Shown here piece after piece: positions 21,652 to 34,680 of a stretch of 64,000 bases of DNA. The notes under the pieces were generated by a model. That model made no database searches. It was not told where the DNA came from and saw only the letters and a program-made list of their open reading frames with translations. The DNA is from Bisporella sp. PMI_857 (taxonomy: Eukaryota; Ascomycota; Leotiomycetes; Helotiales; Helotiaceae), in assembly GCA_021307315.1 (NCBI GenBank), contig JAJSPD010000037.1, positions 186,001 to 250,000 on the forward strand, read 5' to 3'. Both the position numbers and the translations under genes were made by a program. The stretch's first letter is position 1, and the number at the start of each line of letters is the position of its first letter.

Positions 21652-24600
21652 TTTGATTTTCTTGTTTTGCTCTTTCCTTTGGTGGGTACGAAGTATTGAT
21701 GTATTTTGCAGAATAACTTACATCGATGGCAGTTGTCGATATATTATATATCCTCTAGCACAATCCCGAATAGGGCCCAGGGTGAATTATGTTTCACAAC
21801 ATTTGCGTATTCAGGATTGATTAGGAATTAAAGGAGCCATCCGCATGCTACAGTAGAGGCTGTGTTGTCGTGGTTATAAATTGGGGCTTAGGCACGGGAC
21901 GGCCCGAGATCTGGGGTAACCGGGCTCTCATTCGTTTTCGTGACGTCTTTCAGGATCGCCAAGAACTGTGTCAGACATATGATCCTCTGAAGCTTAGACA
22001 GAGGCTGAAATGATGTTTGACCTCAAGTGGCTGCTCTTCTTATATGGTAGGCATCTTTGCCGGCATTTATGCTTATTAATGATCGGGATCCGCCGTTTAA
22101 TTCGTGGGGTAACACGACGCGTTGATTATGATTTGCTGGTTCGCTTTCCAAAAGAGGTGTTACACAGGTCCACAGGAACAGAGGAAGTGCTGCAGTACGA
22201 AATTTAGATAAATATTCATTAGCATAACGGAGTCTTGGAAATCTTGTCGTTTTCAAATTTCTATGCAGGATCTAGTCTCTGCCATCAGTAATAGCTGGTG
22301 TGCTACAAGAGACTACGAGATCGCTCGGCATGCTTCGCATTCCAGCATAAGGTCGTGATCGCCTTAATGGTAGGATTCTTTAGGGGTCACATTTGACCAT
22401 GAAGGCGAAGGACTTTGATGCAACACCAGCCACTGCATTATTTACCTCTTGTAGGTGGTCTCGATGACAATCGGAAAGTAATGGTGTCATTTTCTCCTGT
22501 GGCGATTCATAATCTGTTGATTTTTCGCATCCCAGTTTTGCAGCCATGTCCGGATGTTCATTGATCCGGTTGCCTCCTTATCCAGATATCTATCTCTACG
22601 ATACCAGATGAAACAGGATTTTTCTACTGAAGGTTTCCTATGGCTAGACATGTCTGAAGTTAAATTTCGCAGCAACTGTTCTCCTATTTGCTAGGTAATT
22701 CTTTACTTGATTCCAGGCGCACGGGGACGTACTGGAATCATTTACCTTGAGGTGTGTTTGTTTCAACTCTGCAGACACTACAGTCATTCTGACGCATATT
22801 TATCGTGTTGAGCCAAACGGAAGGTCTACGGGGCCATCCATGGTAACTCCCGTCTCGCCGCCACATTCTAAAAAAATTCAGATCGAGCAACGTCACCATT
22901 GGGTCTGAAAACCTCTCTCAGGTGCATTAGAATAACCAATTTGTGCCTGATGATATCCGCCGTCTGCATCTACCTTCATTCATTGATAGTCACATCACCA
23001 CCAAGAACGCTATTGAAAATGCTCCTATGAAACTGCCAGAGTCATAGGTGGTCCTTTCTAAGTCACTGTTGGCAACTGGTGAGGTTAGATAGTACTTGCA
23101 TTTTGTGCGACTGGAGTACCTGGGATATTGAGCATTGAACTGGCTCAATTACTCCAGATGGCTGATGAGGTTCCATTAGTCTGTATGGCGTATTGAACCT
23201 TATCTTCTATCGTAAGCGGAAGGAGGAATTTCAGAAGTGGTCATTATGTATAGCATCGCGTTAAGTCTCGAGGCAGCAGCGATGACAGAACCAGATAGCC
23301 GAGGCACCGGTCCCCCTATGGATTCATTGATTCGTGCCGCCGTGCCGCATAAATGATGCATTTGAATCAACTATGAACTAAACTTCTATATATATGACTA
23401 TATACACCATAATATAGGCATAGAAAACGTAAGCATACCAAGTGGGGCCAGGCAAAGAAAAAAGACACCAAATTTTGGCTAAATCCCATCCCCAAACTTG
23501 ATCACAGCAAAGGGGTCTATCGATTTTATGTTGTCTGGTATTTCTACTCGAATACTAGCCGATTAAAATTTGTGCCTCTTCTGGTGAAAGTCGGCCATCC
23601 TCAAGAGCCATCTCCAGTAAGAGCCCAGCTATCGAGTAATCCTGAGTTGCGCAGCTTCCAGCACCCTTCCAAAGTCTAAATCAGTGAAGAAGGGGAATCA
23701 GGGGATAATTCGACAATGCTCATAGGATAGTTAATCTTTCATACTTCGACATGATTTGGTGCTCAATGCTTGGCGCTCTTTCTTATCGCTTTTTCGTCTT
23801 TTGTATAACCACGGAGGTAACGGCATGGTTCAAGCCTCATCAAAGCCATTTTATGTTGATTGTGCATTTCTATTACAATCACCGGCTCGGGTGCCATAAG
23901 AGACGCATAGCAAATCATAGCATGGTGACTGCAAAATAATACAAGATTATCAAGTTCCTGGTTCTTCCTCCGTGGCCAAAGCAGTTTTTCGTTGCTCAAT
24001 CTCCGTCGCTCTAGAAAGTTAAAACATCCTCTTTGAGGGTCTATTGTTTTTGTTTTTACCCTCGTATCAGCTCGACTCTCCTGGATCCAGACGGTGCAGT
24101 TATCCCTGCAGCCACAAGGTCGGCCAATGATATGAGCGGAATAAGACTAAGATAAATATGAGGCCGAAGTAATAACAAGATTCCAATTAGAATTGCACAT
24201 GTGGGCTTCGGATTCTGGCGTTAAAAAATTAGAAATAAAAAAGCTTGATGAACCTTTTGACTTGGTGCTAGTAGTCTCTTGAATATCTAGCATAAAGGCT
24301 CACGTATCATTTCGGATGATCCGTTTCTGTGCTTATCACTAGTTACATCCATGCTCCTAACGAAACCGTTTTCCTGTTTCTCTTGTAGCTTGAGCCTTTG
24401 AGGAGATAAAGGCTGAAGCATAGCGTGTCTTCAACCGGAGCTTTGACGTATCTTGACAGTCCTTGATATCATCATAAACAAGAACAAGAATATTCTCAAT
24501 ATATTTTACGAAGGGCGACACCTCTCTCACCAAAAAGAGCTATGACGCAGAAGCTCTTATCATCGGGCATGTGAGGCTCACTCTTACTTTCGTCATTACT

Positions 24601-25568
24601 CGCACAAGTATCAAGTCTCCGATACCAGAATTTGTCAATGCTAGGCGGCACGTTATGGTACATCTACTTGCTCGAAAACATATGTAAGGGCCTAAGATGA
24701 CGGAGAGCGCCGTGTAAAATCGACCCGAATGCTACTTCAATAGTCCTGATAATAATCTCGAATTATCAGATGTCGTAACCGGGGTAGGAACCTATCCATA
24801 AGATACTGTACTTCGTACTTGTAAGACCCAAAAGTGCCTCTGTTGAGATTTCTACCGGCTGGCTGTTCAAGTAGCATATAAGCTGATACATCAAATAGAT
24901 CCTATATTCCCAAGTTTTAAAAGAATTGGCTTCGGCCGAGCTTTCCGTTTGCCAACATACTTGTTGCAGTACATCTGAGGACGGCTTTCTAATATCAAAG
25001 CTTCGACAAGATTGACTAACGAGGAAATTGTTTCAAAACTGATGGGACAGGACCTTTGAATCGAAGTCTGAGAGGGTAGGTTTAAACCTCCTCAGTGTAG
25101 GGAAGTGATCGATAAAAGCCTCTAATATCCACTCTCCTCTCTCCTTATAGTTCAACATATCATACACATAAAGTAGCGAGCTCAAATTCAAGCCTTGAAA
25201 CTGGAATACCCGCTTTAGAAACCAAGGATCTATGTATGCGAAATCCGAATGCTCTGTACAAACTATAGATTATCCTCGATGCAAATAGTCTTGATGAATG
25301 GCAAATAAATATAAAGGAGCACGGATAGATACGCATATTCTATTATTTATTGGCCCTAAGGGTAGCACTGTGTAGCTTTAATATAGAATTTCGATTACTG
25401 TGCAAGCTTTTGCTCTGGATCTACCATGCAAACTGGATGTTAAATTCATACAGTAAATCGCGAAGGGGGTATAGTTACCTCGTAGAACAGAATCCGCACA
25501 GTGGATGACAATTAGGCATATTATGCTTACTGCTCGAAATCATCGCTTGAACATGTCCACTATTCCAC
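21652..25568. other. 3.9-kb gene-poor AT-rich region
   Basis: No open frame longer than about 80 codons on either strand, and none with recognisable features or splice-compatible partners. Scattered A/T runs, no clear terminal repeats. It separates the Kex2-type precursor from the GH125 gene. Confidence 0.5.
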
Positions 25569-27199
25569 TCACTGGAAGCTCTCTTGCAGGATAGATGGCA
25601 ACCTTTCCTTTAGGTCCAATAAGCACTGCCCGAAAAGACCATTCGCCCAACTGAACCATTGCCTCGACCACTTATTTTGATTGAACGAGTCGATAGATTC
25701 GTGGATCAATCCGAGGCCAGCAGTACTACTAACTATCTCTCTAAGTTGATCTTTAATCTCATGGATATCGGAAGATGTGAATATTCGGATAATGCTTGCC
25801 ATCGGCCATGCCTGTCCTAGTCCGGCATGAGGGCCACCAACACTGTCTTATAAGCATGCTTCTAGCCAAGAGTGGGATACAACCTACGCATTGATGACAG
25901 GCCCTCGCATGAAGTATGGGTTGTCTTTGCTAAGAATGAACTTGCGAGTATTCCGATAGACAGGATCCGAAACATTGAGATAACCAAAGAATGGGGCGCT
26001 AAGCAAGCTTGGAATGTTGGCATCGTCCATCCGATTGGCAGAGCCAAAGCCATCGACTTCAAATGCGTACACATTTCCATACACTGGATCACTCACGATG
26101 CCATGCTTTGTGATAGCGCTGCGAACGCTTTGTGAGAAATTGTACATATGGTTAGCAAGATTTCTTTGGCCCCCAATTGCAGCCATGATCTCTGAAGCAG
26201 CGTCAAGGTAGCGCGAAAACATCATATTTGCAGGGATAAAAAGTTGGTAGATGGTTCTGCATTTGTTAACACATCCCGAATATGCTGCATGGACAGAACT
26301 CACGAATCGTCCGAAGGCCGGAAAGCAGATCTGATGAGACCTGTTCCCTCCTGCACTGGATTACCTCGTCCAGAATTGCTAAGAGTTTCTGTGGCACTAG
26401 TAGTTTCTCGTTGCCAAGTGTAGGGGATCGTGTTAACGGATCCATTGGCAGAATATGTTCCAACAAGCAAAGATTCTGTGGTGGCCAATATAGTTTTGAT
26501 TGCATTGACCCACTGAAACTTTCTGAAGAACTCAATATCTCCAGTTGCCTCGTAATAATTGGTAGAGATTTCCAAAAAGGCGGCTAGTGAGTCCAATTCG
26601 TATTTGCACTCAAACGCAACATTAGTCGATACGTCTGGAGTATAAGTATCGGGCCGATCCTGGTTCTTAGAAGGTGGTAATCCTGATTCTGAGGGTGGCT
26701 GGAAGGAGTTGCAGAATGGCGCTGCGATCACATATCGAGCTTGAAGGTTGATAACTCCACGGTATAGACTGGCCAGAGAATCATGACTAGTGTCTGCCTT
26801 GACCAAAGGTAAATAGCTTTGCATTTGATTGGCGCTATCTCTCAACCACATAGCATTTATATCTCCCGTAATCAAGAATGTCAGCTCCTCTTCTGAGTTG
26901 TTTGCAGAAACTCCTTTCCACTTTACCGCAGTATCTAAGCTGTTGGGAAATGAATTCTCAAAAAGCCGGTACAGATCAGGATCCTTAATGACCGATTTCA
27001 TGCTCGTCACAGTATCCTCCACGATTGAAGAGTTGAATGTTCGACAAGCTGGTACAGGTCGCTGGTAAGCAAGTTGAAACTTTCCTGTGCTAAGAGGTGG
27101 ATGGACTTCTTTTGCATATTGCGCATAATCAGGGCATTGTGCTTGAACGATAGGAGTGAGGCAGCTTGCAGCAGCAAGAACCTGGAAATTAGTTTTCAT
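25569..27199 (-). CDS. GH125 exo-alpha-1,6-mannosidase, secreted
   Basis: Three exons (27199-26304, 26256-25888, 25842-25569) with 47- and 45-nt introns give 512 residues. GH125 enzymes are inverting, metal-independent mannosidases that remove alpha-1,6-mannose from mannans or N-glycans. Seen: a signal peptide (about 1-20, ending IVQAQ), then family blocks [17 protein letters not shown] (about 108-124), [13 protein letters not shown], the loop [36 protein letters not shown] restored across intron 1, [21 protein letters not shown] containing conserved acidic residues, and the C-terminal [13 protein letters not shown] and LIHESID blocks. Length is typical. Exact catalytic residues were not assigned. 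It follows a long gene-poor stretch on its 3' side. Confidence 0.93.
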
Positions 27200-28686
27200 A
27201 ATGGAAGGAAATGAGGCACTGAGAATAATCTAAGCACAAGCAAAAGCTCTTTGGATTTAAAGGGTAAATATCCTCGGTAGCTTAGCTTTGATGTTTATAC
27301 TTGCAGATCAGGAACGAACTGCCCCACACACGACCTGCAACCCCGCAATCCCCCTGACCTCATCAGCCATCTGACCGCCTGACTAGGGGAGTAAATAACG
27401 CCGAGTCTCTATTCTATTATATAGAGACTGAACAAGTAAATACATATGTTTCAGAATAAAAGTGAACAGCCATGACTTGACGATAGTCAATCTGAACCAA
27501 GTAGGTTTATTCGTATCTCAGCCCAGGAACGACGAAACTTTAGTAAATGAGCACTGGACACTTGTACCGGTACTTGTATTTTGTGAACAGGGTAGACCAG
27601 AGACCCCAGCATGCAGCGAAGTCATGGCAACAGTCGCAGCATCTCCCATGCATGATCATATGCAGTATAACGTTCCATCGTTATTCACGAGGACGGAAAA
27701 GCAAGTACTTGTTCGTGCCTTACGAAGAACCTTCAGCTAGTCTTGAGGTGATATCACGAACCGAGGAGATTTACGTACTTGCGTTAGTTGTGATCTCCAT
27801 GTTGCATCCGACCTACCTCTTGTGGCCGAAGCCCTTTCTAAGTATTCAAACCCGCAAGGCCTGACCGGCATATGGCTATTGCGAGAAAGGTGCCTGCCTC
27901 CGAGTTTCTTTTGAGATGCCACTGAGAGGGTCTATGCTTGCTCAAGGTCCATGCGTAGTCTTTTGCTGAGCAGCTGAATTGAACTGGACGAGAGCCTTCT
28001 AATGCTGCAGAGGGATATTGCTATCCAAGCTCCACCTACAGCTTTCAGGATCATACTTGGTTTGCAGAACACTTGCTGGTATTATTATTCCTACAAGCGA
28101 CAAGTCAGCAACAAGCCAAACGTCTAAATGATAGACCAGCATTTGTTTATACCTGTTTGTAGCTGGACTAACCATCAATCAGGCGCGAAGAGCTGTCTGA
28201 CATCAAAACAATCCCACCTAAAGAAAGGCCCACACAGCGGCCATCTGTTCACTTGTGCCACTCGTGAAAAGGCACAAAGAGCTGGACGCAATGTCTCATC
28301 CTTAATATCAAAGCTCACCAGCATTAATCACAGGGACATGAGGCGATAAAGAGCATATGGGTTTCTAGGCTACTTATTCAGAGGACAATAATTCATAGGT
28401 AAAGGTTCGTGGGCCAAGCTAACAGAGGTAAACCTGACCCTAGTAAAAAAAGGGTGGCTTTTCACGTGACCATGCGTCACACTAATTCTGTGGTCGCGTC
28501 ACGGAGCTTGGAGACTCGATAATATTTTTCACAAGCTTTTAGCTAGTAAGTACAGCATCAACAATTTTGTCGACTACTTTTTTAACTCTTGTCAAGCGAG
28601 AAGTAAACACTTATCTCACACTCGCAGATCGCGAAAGGTGCAATCATCTACGCGCAGTATCACGTTGAATGAAAGGCGGCCTAAGG
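27200..28686. other. Intergenic, divergent promoters of GH125 and RCC1 genes
   Basis: 1.5 kb between outward-facing genes. Several short frames, none with family features. No RNA gene seen. Confidence 0.45.
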
Positions 28687-30787
28687 ATGCCTCCTAAGAA
28701 AGCTATGTCCATGCTTGGACGCCACAAAGTCACCGCTGCAGAAAGCTCTCCGAGTACATCTAATTCGAAGAAAACGATCTCGCGCCCCGCAGAGTCCCGA
28801 GAGCAGACAATCGCAGAATCGAGGCAAGTAGAATCAAAGAAGGCCGATCTGAAGAAACCTGCATCAAAGAGAGTAGTACCGAAAAAGGCAGAATCTGCTG
28901 TTACCACTGCATCGAGGGATGTACCAAAAACAGGAGAGTCAAAGACAGGCAAAAGAAAAAGCGATGGGAATATCGACGAGCCAGTATCAAAGCGATTTGC
29001 CACCAAGAACATGAAATCAGCTAGAAAGACGAGCAGTGTAAGTTATATTTTATGTTTGTATGAGGCATCTCTAACTGGGCAGACTACGAAGAGCACCCCT
29101 CTGAAGAGTAATCCATCAGCGGCTAGTAAGAAAACGGACTGGAGTATGAAAAGTGTAGCAGAGTTAAAAGAGGAGTTGGGTGAGAGGGATCTGAACAAAA
29201 CTGGTAGCAGGGCAGTGCTTATTGCGCGTCTCGAAACTGTAGGTTTACTCTCAGTCATTCATGCACCTTCTTAACAAACGTAGTATGAACAAGGTTCAGC
29301 GGGGAAGAAAGGTTCCGAGGCAAAGACGGCGACAAAGGAGAAGAGTTTGCCCAAAGTCAAGGCTGCTCAAACAGCATCAGTTCCGAAGCCAAAGCCTGGC
29401 CCCAAGCATAAATTCGGTCCTACAATCAACAAGGCCCCAACTAAGAAACTTGATGTATACGTATTTGGAGAGGGTTCGGCGGGGGAGCTTGGACTAGGCG
29501 CTCTCAAGCACGAGGGCAAGGCACCTATTGATGTACGGCGACCACGCCTTAACCATCTGTTAAAGGCCGAGGAAGTTGGTGTCGTTGATTTAGCTGTCGG
29601 TGGTATGCACTGTGCTGCTTTGACACATGACAACAGGATCTTGACATGGGGTGTAAACGATAATGGTGCTTTGGGTCGCGAGACAGCTGCAGGTGGAAAG
29701 ATGGTGAATATCGGCGATGGAGATAAAGAGGATGAGGATGAGGACGATGATGAGGATTCTGGACTCAACCCCAACGAGGCGGAACCGGCAGAGGTTGATG
29801 CGAAGCATTTTCCAGAAGGCACCAAGTTTGCTAAACTCATGGCTTGCGATAGTGCGACATTCGCGCTCACTACGGATGGATCCGTTTATGGATGGGGAAA
29901 TTTCAGAGTGAGCTCCGTGTCTTATTGGTCTTATAACTAGCTAACATGCTCAGGGTAATGACGGCGATATGGGCTTCCGCCCTGATGGGAAGAAAGCCAA
30001 GCAACCGACTCCAATTCTTATTCCAGAGTTGAAGAAAATCACAGCTCTTGCGAGTGGTACCAACCACATCCTTGCGCTTGACAATAGAGGCAAGGTATTC
30101 ACATTCGGTGCCGGTGAGCAAAACCAAATGGGTCGCCGCACTGTGGCGCGCCATGCCCACGCAGCTCTTGTACCTCGCGAGTTTGGCTTGCAGAGGAAGA
30201 CGATCGTGAAGCTTGGCTGTGGAGATTATAACAGTTTCTGCATTGATAAGGATTCCAATGTCTACGCTTGGGGTCTCAATGCCTTCGGACAAACCGGTAT
30301 TGATATCGAGCAGGGTGACAATAATGATACAATCACCGTACCAACGCTAGTGGAGAAGTTAAAGGGCTATCGAATAAAGGAGATTGAAGGCGGAGCTCAT
30401 CACACTCTCGCAGTCACGGAGACAGGTGAAGTTCTAGTATGGGGATCTATCCAGTCTTCGCAGGCTGGTATGGAGTATGACGATATTGATGAAGAAGTCA
30501 TGTTCCGCGACAATGAGAGTCGGCCTCGCTATCTGAAGGAACCAGTCGTCGTTGCTGACATTGCTGGCGAGTCTATCTCTTGTGGCGCGGACCACTGCCT
30601 TGTCATCACAAAGGATGGTGAGGCTTATTCATGGGGATTTTCAGAGAACTATCAAACGGGTCAGGGTAACTTGCCTAAGGTGGTCAAGGCTACACAAATC
30701 AAAAATACGGCAGTTAGTGGTAAGAAGCTCTGCTTCGTGGGTGCAGGTGGACAGTACGGTGTTTTGGCAGGTGAGCATACTGTGTAA
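28687..30787 (+). CDS. SAP-RCC1 protein, Ran guanine nucleotide exchange factor-like
   Basis: Four exons (28687-29037, 29083-29238, 29284-29907, 29954-30787), all joined in phase 0, give 654 residues. RCC1 (Srm1/Pim1) loads Ran with GTP on chromatin. The N-terminal 120 residues are Lys/Ser-rich. Exon 2 encodes a SAP-like DNA-binding helix pair (MKSVAELKEELGERDLNKTG and SRAVLIARLET). The seven-bladed RCC1 propeller follows, with repeats such as VYVFGEGSAGELGLG, ILTWGVNDNGALGRE, VYGWGNFRGNDGDMGF, VYAWGLNAFGQTG and AYSWGFSENYQTGQG. A strongly acidic insert (about DGDKEDEDEDDDEDSG) sits after the second blade. An in-frame ATG six codons upstream (28669) is the other possible start; MPPKK looked more natural. 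Confidence 0.88.
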
Positions 30788-31053
30788 GAAGGATTGGGAG
30801 AAGCATATCTGAGAGATGAATTATCTTATTTGACGGGGTTGCGGAGCTGGGTATACTGGATGGCGTTTGGGCAGTCAGCACTTGCGTTTACTTGTGAGAG
30901 CTAAGCGTCTAACAGAGTCCTGTTGCGGAGACTCTGCCTTGTATTTTGACGACGATATCGAATTCCATGACCTCATCACTGCCTAACTTTCTATGCAACT
31001 TTAAGTTTCTTCTATTATTAACTAGTAAGATTCATGTTTGCTGTAGCTATACT
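30788..31053. other. Short convergent spacer
   Basis: 3' flanks of the RCC1 and CYP504 genes; nothing else seen. Confidence 0.5.
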
Positions 31054-32720
31054 TTACAGCGCAGCTTCATCTCTCAATTCCCTTGTCCTCTCCTCCCCAT
31101 CCCTCAACCACTCCTCGAGCCTCTCGCTATTTCTCGCCCGGAACCCACACTTAAATGGCTTCGGATCCGTGGTCAAGCTTGTCTTCACAGCATTACACTC
31201 CAACGCGTCCAGAATCGGCAGATCCTTCTCGTCCCTCGGCGCCTCGATATGGAACGCCACAAAGAGCCTTATGAACGCCGTGTACAGTTCCCTATTCGCA
31301 AGATGAGAACCGGCGCACATCCGCGACCCAGCGCCGTACGCATAATGCGGGGTGCCTGAGCCCTCCGGATTCTCAAGATATCTCTCCACCACGAAGGATT
31401 CCGCATCTTTGAAGTGCACAGGGTCGAAATCCGCGGCCCAGGCGTTCATGTAAAATGTTGTACCAGCAGGAATAGTGGCGTCTTCGTACCTGATGTCCTT
31501 GATACTTGTGCGAGGCAGGCAGATGGGGATGACGGTAAAGAAGCGGAGGACTTCGCGCACGAAAGCCGTCACATACGGCACCTTTTCTTCGACGAGACAG
31601 CGTTCCCAGGCATCGCCGTTTGGGTAGACCTTCATGATCTCGGAGTAGGCGCGTTTCTGGATTTCTTGTCCGTGGGCACAGGTGAGGTAGGCGATGCCCA
31701 TTATGAGGTTCCCTGGGACAGTGTCGAGGCCCGCACTGACCATAGTTAGGCAAATGCTTTTGATCTCGGCTGAAAAAAAGATATTAGTTATTATTGTCGG
31801 GGATGCAGGAATGGATACTAACCTTCGTTCAGCTTTGCCTCAGGGTCCTTGAGGATGTTCCCTGTGATACACGGCTTGTCGGTTCCAGCCTCAATCTGCT
31901 TCTTCAGCTTGTTCAAGAGGAGTGTAAGATATTTGTCTCTTCTTTCTCTCCACTCATTTGCATCCGTACTGGATCCTGGCAATAGCCTTAATAATGGGAT
32001 ATAATCCTGCCAGTTGTTGCTCGTGCTTCGGAAATTGGAAATGGCTCTTTCGGTATCGCAAATCTCCTGCAGCAGCGCATCATCCACTTTCCCGTCTATC
32101 CTTGTTCCATAGTTCAGCGTCAAACTTGTGTTTAGTGCGAACCGTTGAAAGTATGCGATGGGATCGATATCTTTTTCTCCATTCTGACCATCTTCCAAAA
32201 GCTCCTTGATAGAGACATTAGACTCTAGATCAATGATAGGCATGTAGCTCTGAACCGCCGGACGATTCAGAGCCGTTGCAGCTGCCTTTCGACGTTGTTT
32301 ACAGGATTCATCCCATGGCGATGTGCCAATTGTAAAGCCTTGGGAGCTCGAAACCACGGTGTGGAAGGTGTGTAGAGTTGGCCGGGAGATTAGCGCAGAT
32401 TGGTTCGTAATCCATAAGTGACGAACTGAATCGAAGCTATTTGCAAACACAATACGCTATTTCTTGTTAAGATTGGCTTTTTGCATGGAGACTCAACGCA
32501 CTCTGTTCCCGAGCCGTACTTGGAATACTGGACCATATTTCTTTGCAAAGTCCGCAGCTACTTTAGCGTGATTACTGCCAAACTGCAGTAAGTTTCCAAA
32601 GAGAGGAACTCCCGGAATCTCCGGAAGGTTCTTGATTTTGGGGGTGTCTGTTCTGTTTAGATACTTCCAGATGACGTAGATAACGGCTATTAGGGCTATG
32701 CCGGTGGTTTGAAGAGACAT
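31054..32720 (-). CDS. Cytochrome P450, CYP504 type (phenylacetate/hydroxyphenylacetate hydroxylase)
   Basis: Three exons (32720-32502, 32456-31823, 31769-31054) give 522 residues. Seen: an N-terminal membrane anchor (TGIALIAVIYVIWKYL), Pro-rich hinge PEIPGVPLFGN, the I-helix region SAGLDTVPGN, the ExxR motif at 357-360, and the haem ligand Cys436 in YGAGSRMCAG. Blocks such as ALISRPTLHTFHTVVSSSQG and RRKAAATALNRPAVQSYMPI are those I associate with Aspergillus PhacA/PhacB. CYP504A makes 2-hydroxyphenylacetate and CYP504B makes homogentisate from 3-hydroxyphenylacetate; sequence by eye does not separate them. Its divergent neighbour is fumarylacetoacetate hydrolase, which acts downstream of homogentisate and supports the role. 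Confidence 0.9.
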
Positions 32721-33333
32721 ATTGGAATAACTGAAGATGATCTTGAAAATTTAAATGGAGAAGCAAAAACTATGGAAGTGTCCGCAATATAAATCTATGT
32801 CTTCATTACTCAAGAAAGAACATGACTACGCATACTAAATCTCCAGAAGTCTTTGCGTACCCGCAAGGCCCGTTTGGATATTACGATGTTTGCATTAGTC
32901 TGCCATTCATTGGAGCTTAGTGCGGACAACATTCCGTGGGTAAATGAGCTCATGTGGAGAAGTTTGATCACCCCGCAGCCAAGATACTTTACATTATAAA
33001 GCTATTACGTCTTGCTTCAAAACGAACTAGTACTTCAGATGGGTCCACGATTTTGCATGCAAGCGTAGGAACTGGTGTAGCTGATGCGGAGCGAACCTTA
33101 AAAGGAGGAAACTTGGGCCAGTGAGCCAGGTAAAGGGAAGTTAGGGCAAATGGTGGGGGCGCGGAATTAATCCGCTTCAAGCCCTCTTGGCATGTAGACC
33201 CTCGGTCACTACGTAACTGCTGGTATGTCCACGAAGAGAAGTTTCTGTACTACAAAGCTCAATGTTCAAGACCATTTCAAAAAATTTCAGTGTACACTCC
33301 ATACATCGTACTGCTACCAGAACCTTCGTTACA
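32721..33333. promoter_or_regulatory. Divergent promoter region of CYP504 and FAH genes
   Basis: About 610 bases between outward-facing start codons of two genes of one catabolic route, so co-regulation from this segment is plausible (inference). An in-frame ATG for FAH at 33262 lies inside it. Confidence 0.5.
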
Positions 33334-34680
33334 ATGGCGCCTCCGAAGTCGTGGATCCCCATACCAGCTCACCACCATTTTTCCCTCTCCAACATTCCAT
33401 TCGGGATAATATATTCAAAACATGACTCCTCGAGGCGTCCCGCTGTAGCAATTGGCGATTTCGTCCTTGATCTCAAAGCATTTTCTCATCACAATGGATT
33501 CTCAGCTCTGCCATCCTTTGGCGACCTCTCTGTCTTTGAGCAAACTACCTTAAATGCATTCGCGGGGTTAGGTCGGCCGGTGCACCGAGAAGTACGAGCC
33601 TATCTACAAGATATATTCTCGGAATCTACAAAACATCCAGAGTTATTGAGAGATAATGAAGAAGTCAAGAAAGCTGCTTTCCTACCCAAGTTCGAGACGA
33701 AGAATGTGTTACCTTTGCATATTGGGGACTATACGGACTTCTTTGCCGGTATAAACCATGCTTTCAATGTTGGGTACGTGCTTCAATGTTCTTGAAGGTA
33801 AAATACGTTGCTGACCTCATGTAGGACCATGTTTCGTGGCCCAGCGAATGCTCTTCAACCCAACTATACCCACCTTCCGGTAGGCTATCATGGCCGAGCA
33901 TCAAGTGTTGTTGTCTCAGGGACGCCTATCCGTCGCCCAAATGGTCAAATACTTCTAGATCCGACTGCAGATCCCAAGATCCCAACATTCGGCCCTAGTC
34001 GGCGTCTAGATATTGAGCTAGAACTCGGCGCATTCCTTTGCACAGGAAATAAGTTGGGAGAGCCTATCCGTGTCGCAAATGCCGAAGAGAATATATTCGG
34101 TTATGTGCTGATGAATGATTGGTCGGCGAGAGATATACAAACATGGGAATATGTGCCATTAGGACCATTCAATGCGAAAAACTTTGGAACAAGTATAAGT
34201 CCATGGGTCGTCTTGGTAGATGCATTGGAATCATTCCGGGCGAAGAAGATAATAAATGAAACGGAGATCCTACCATATCTCAAAGAGACACGAGAAGATA
34301 CAGTTTACGATATCAAGCTCGAGGTTGATTTGACAACACCCGATGGTGCGACAACGACGATCTCCAAAACAAGTGGGGCTAATTTATTATGGTCATTCCC
34401 TCAAATGATCGCGCATCATACAGTAGGTGGTTGTCCGATGCAGACGGGTGATCTGCTTGGATCTGGGACAATCAGCGGGAAAGGAGGAAATGATGTTGGG
34501 AGCTTGCTAGAGCTGAATCAAGGTGGAAAGAAGGATATCATGCTAGCTGGCATGGACGTAAGGAAGTTCCTGAAAGACGGAGATACGATAACCCTGCGAG
34601 GCGTGTGTGGTGATGAGGAAGGTGGATTGGTTGGGTTCGGAGAGTGTGTGGGTACAATTGAGAGTGCGATTGTGTTCTAA
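33334..34680 (+). CDS. fahA: Fumarylacetoacetate hydrolase
   Basis: Two exons (33334-33773, 33825-34680), 51-nt intron, 431 residues, the usual length. The enzyme cleaves fumarylacetoacetate to fumarate and acetoacetate, the last step of phenylalanine, tyrosine and phenylacetate breakdown, in the cytosol. Seen: the SH3-like N-domain start (MAPPKSWIPIPAHHHFSLSN), the catalytic-face sequence DYTDFFAGINHAFNVG, HLPVGYHGRASSVVVSGTP with the conserved His, LDIELELGAFL with the metal-binding acidic pair, MNDWSARDIQTWEYVPLGPF and GDLLGSGTISG. An upstream in-frame ATG (33262) would add 24 residues resembling a mitochondrial leader; the shorter start matches known enzymes. Head-to-head with CYP504. Confidence 0.96.
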
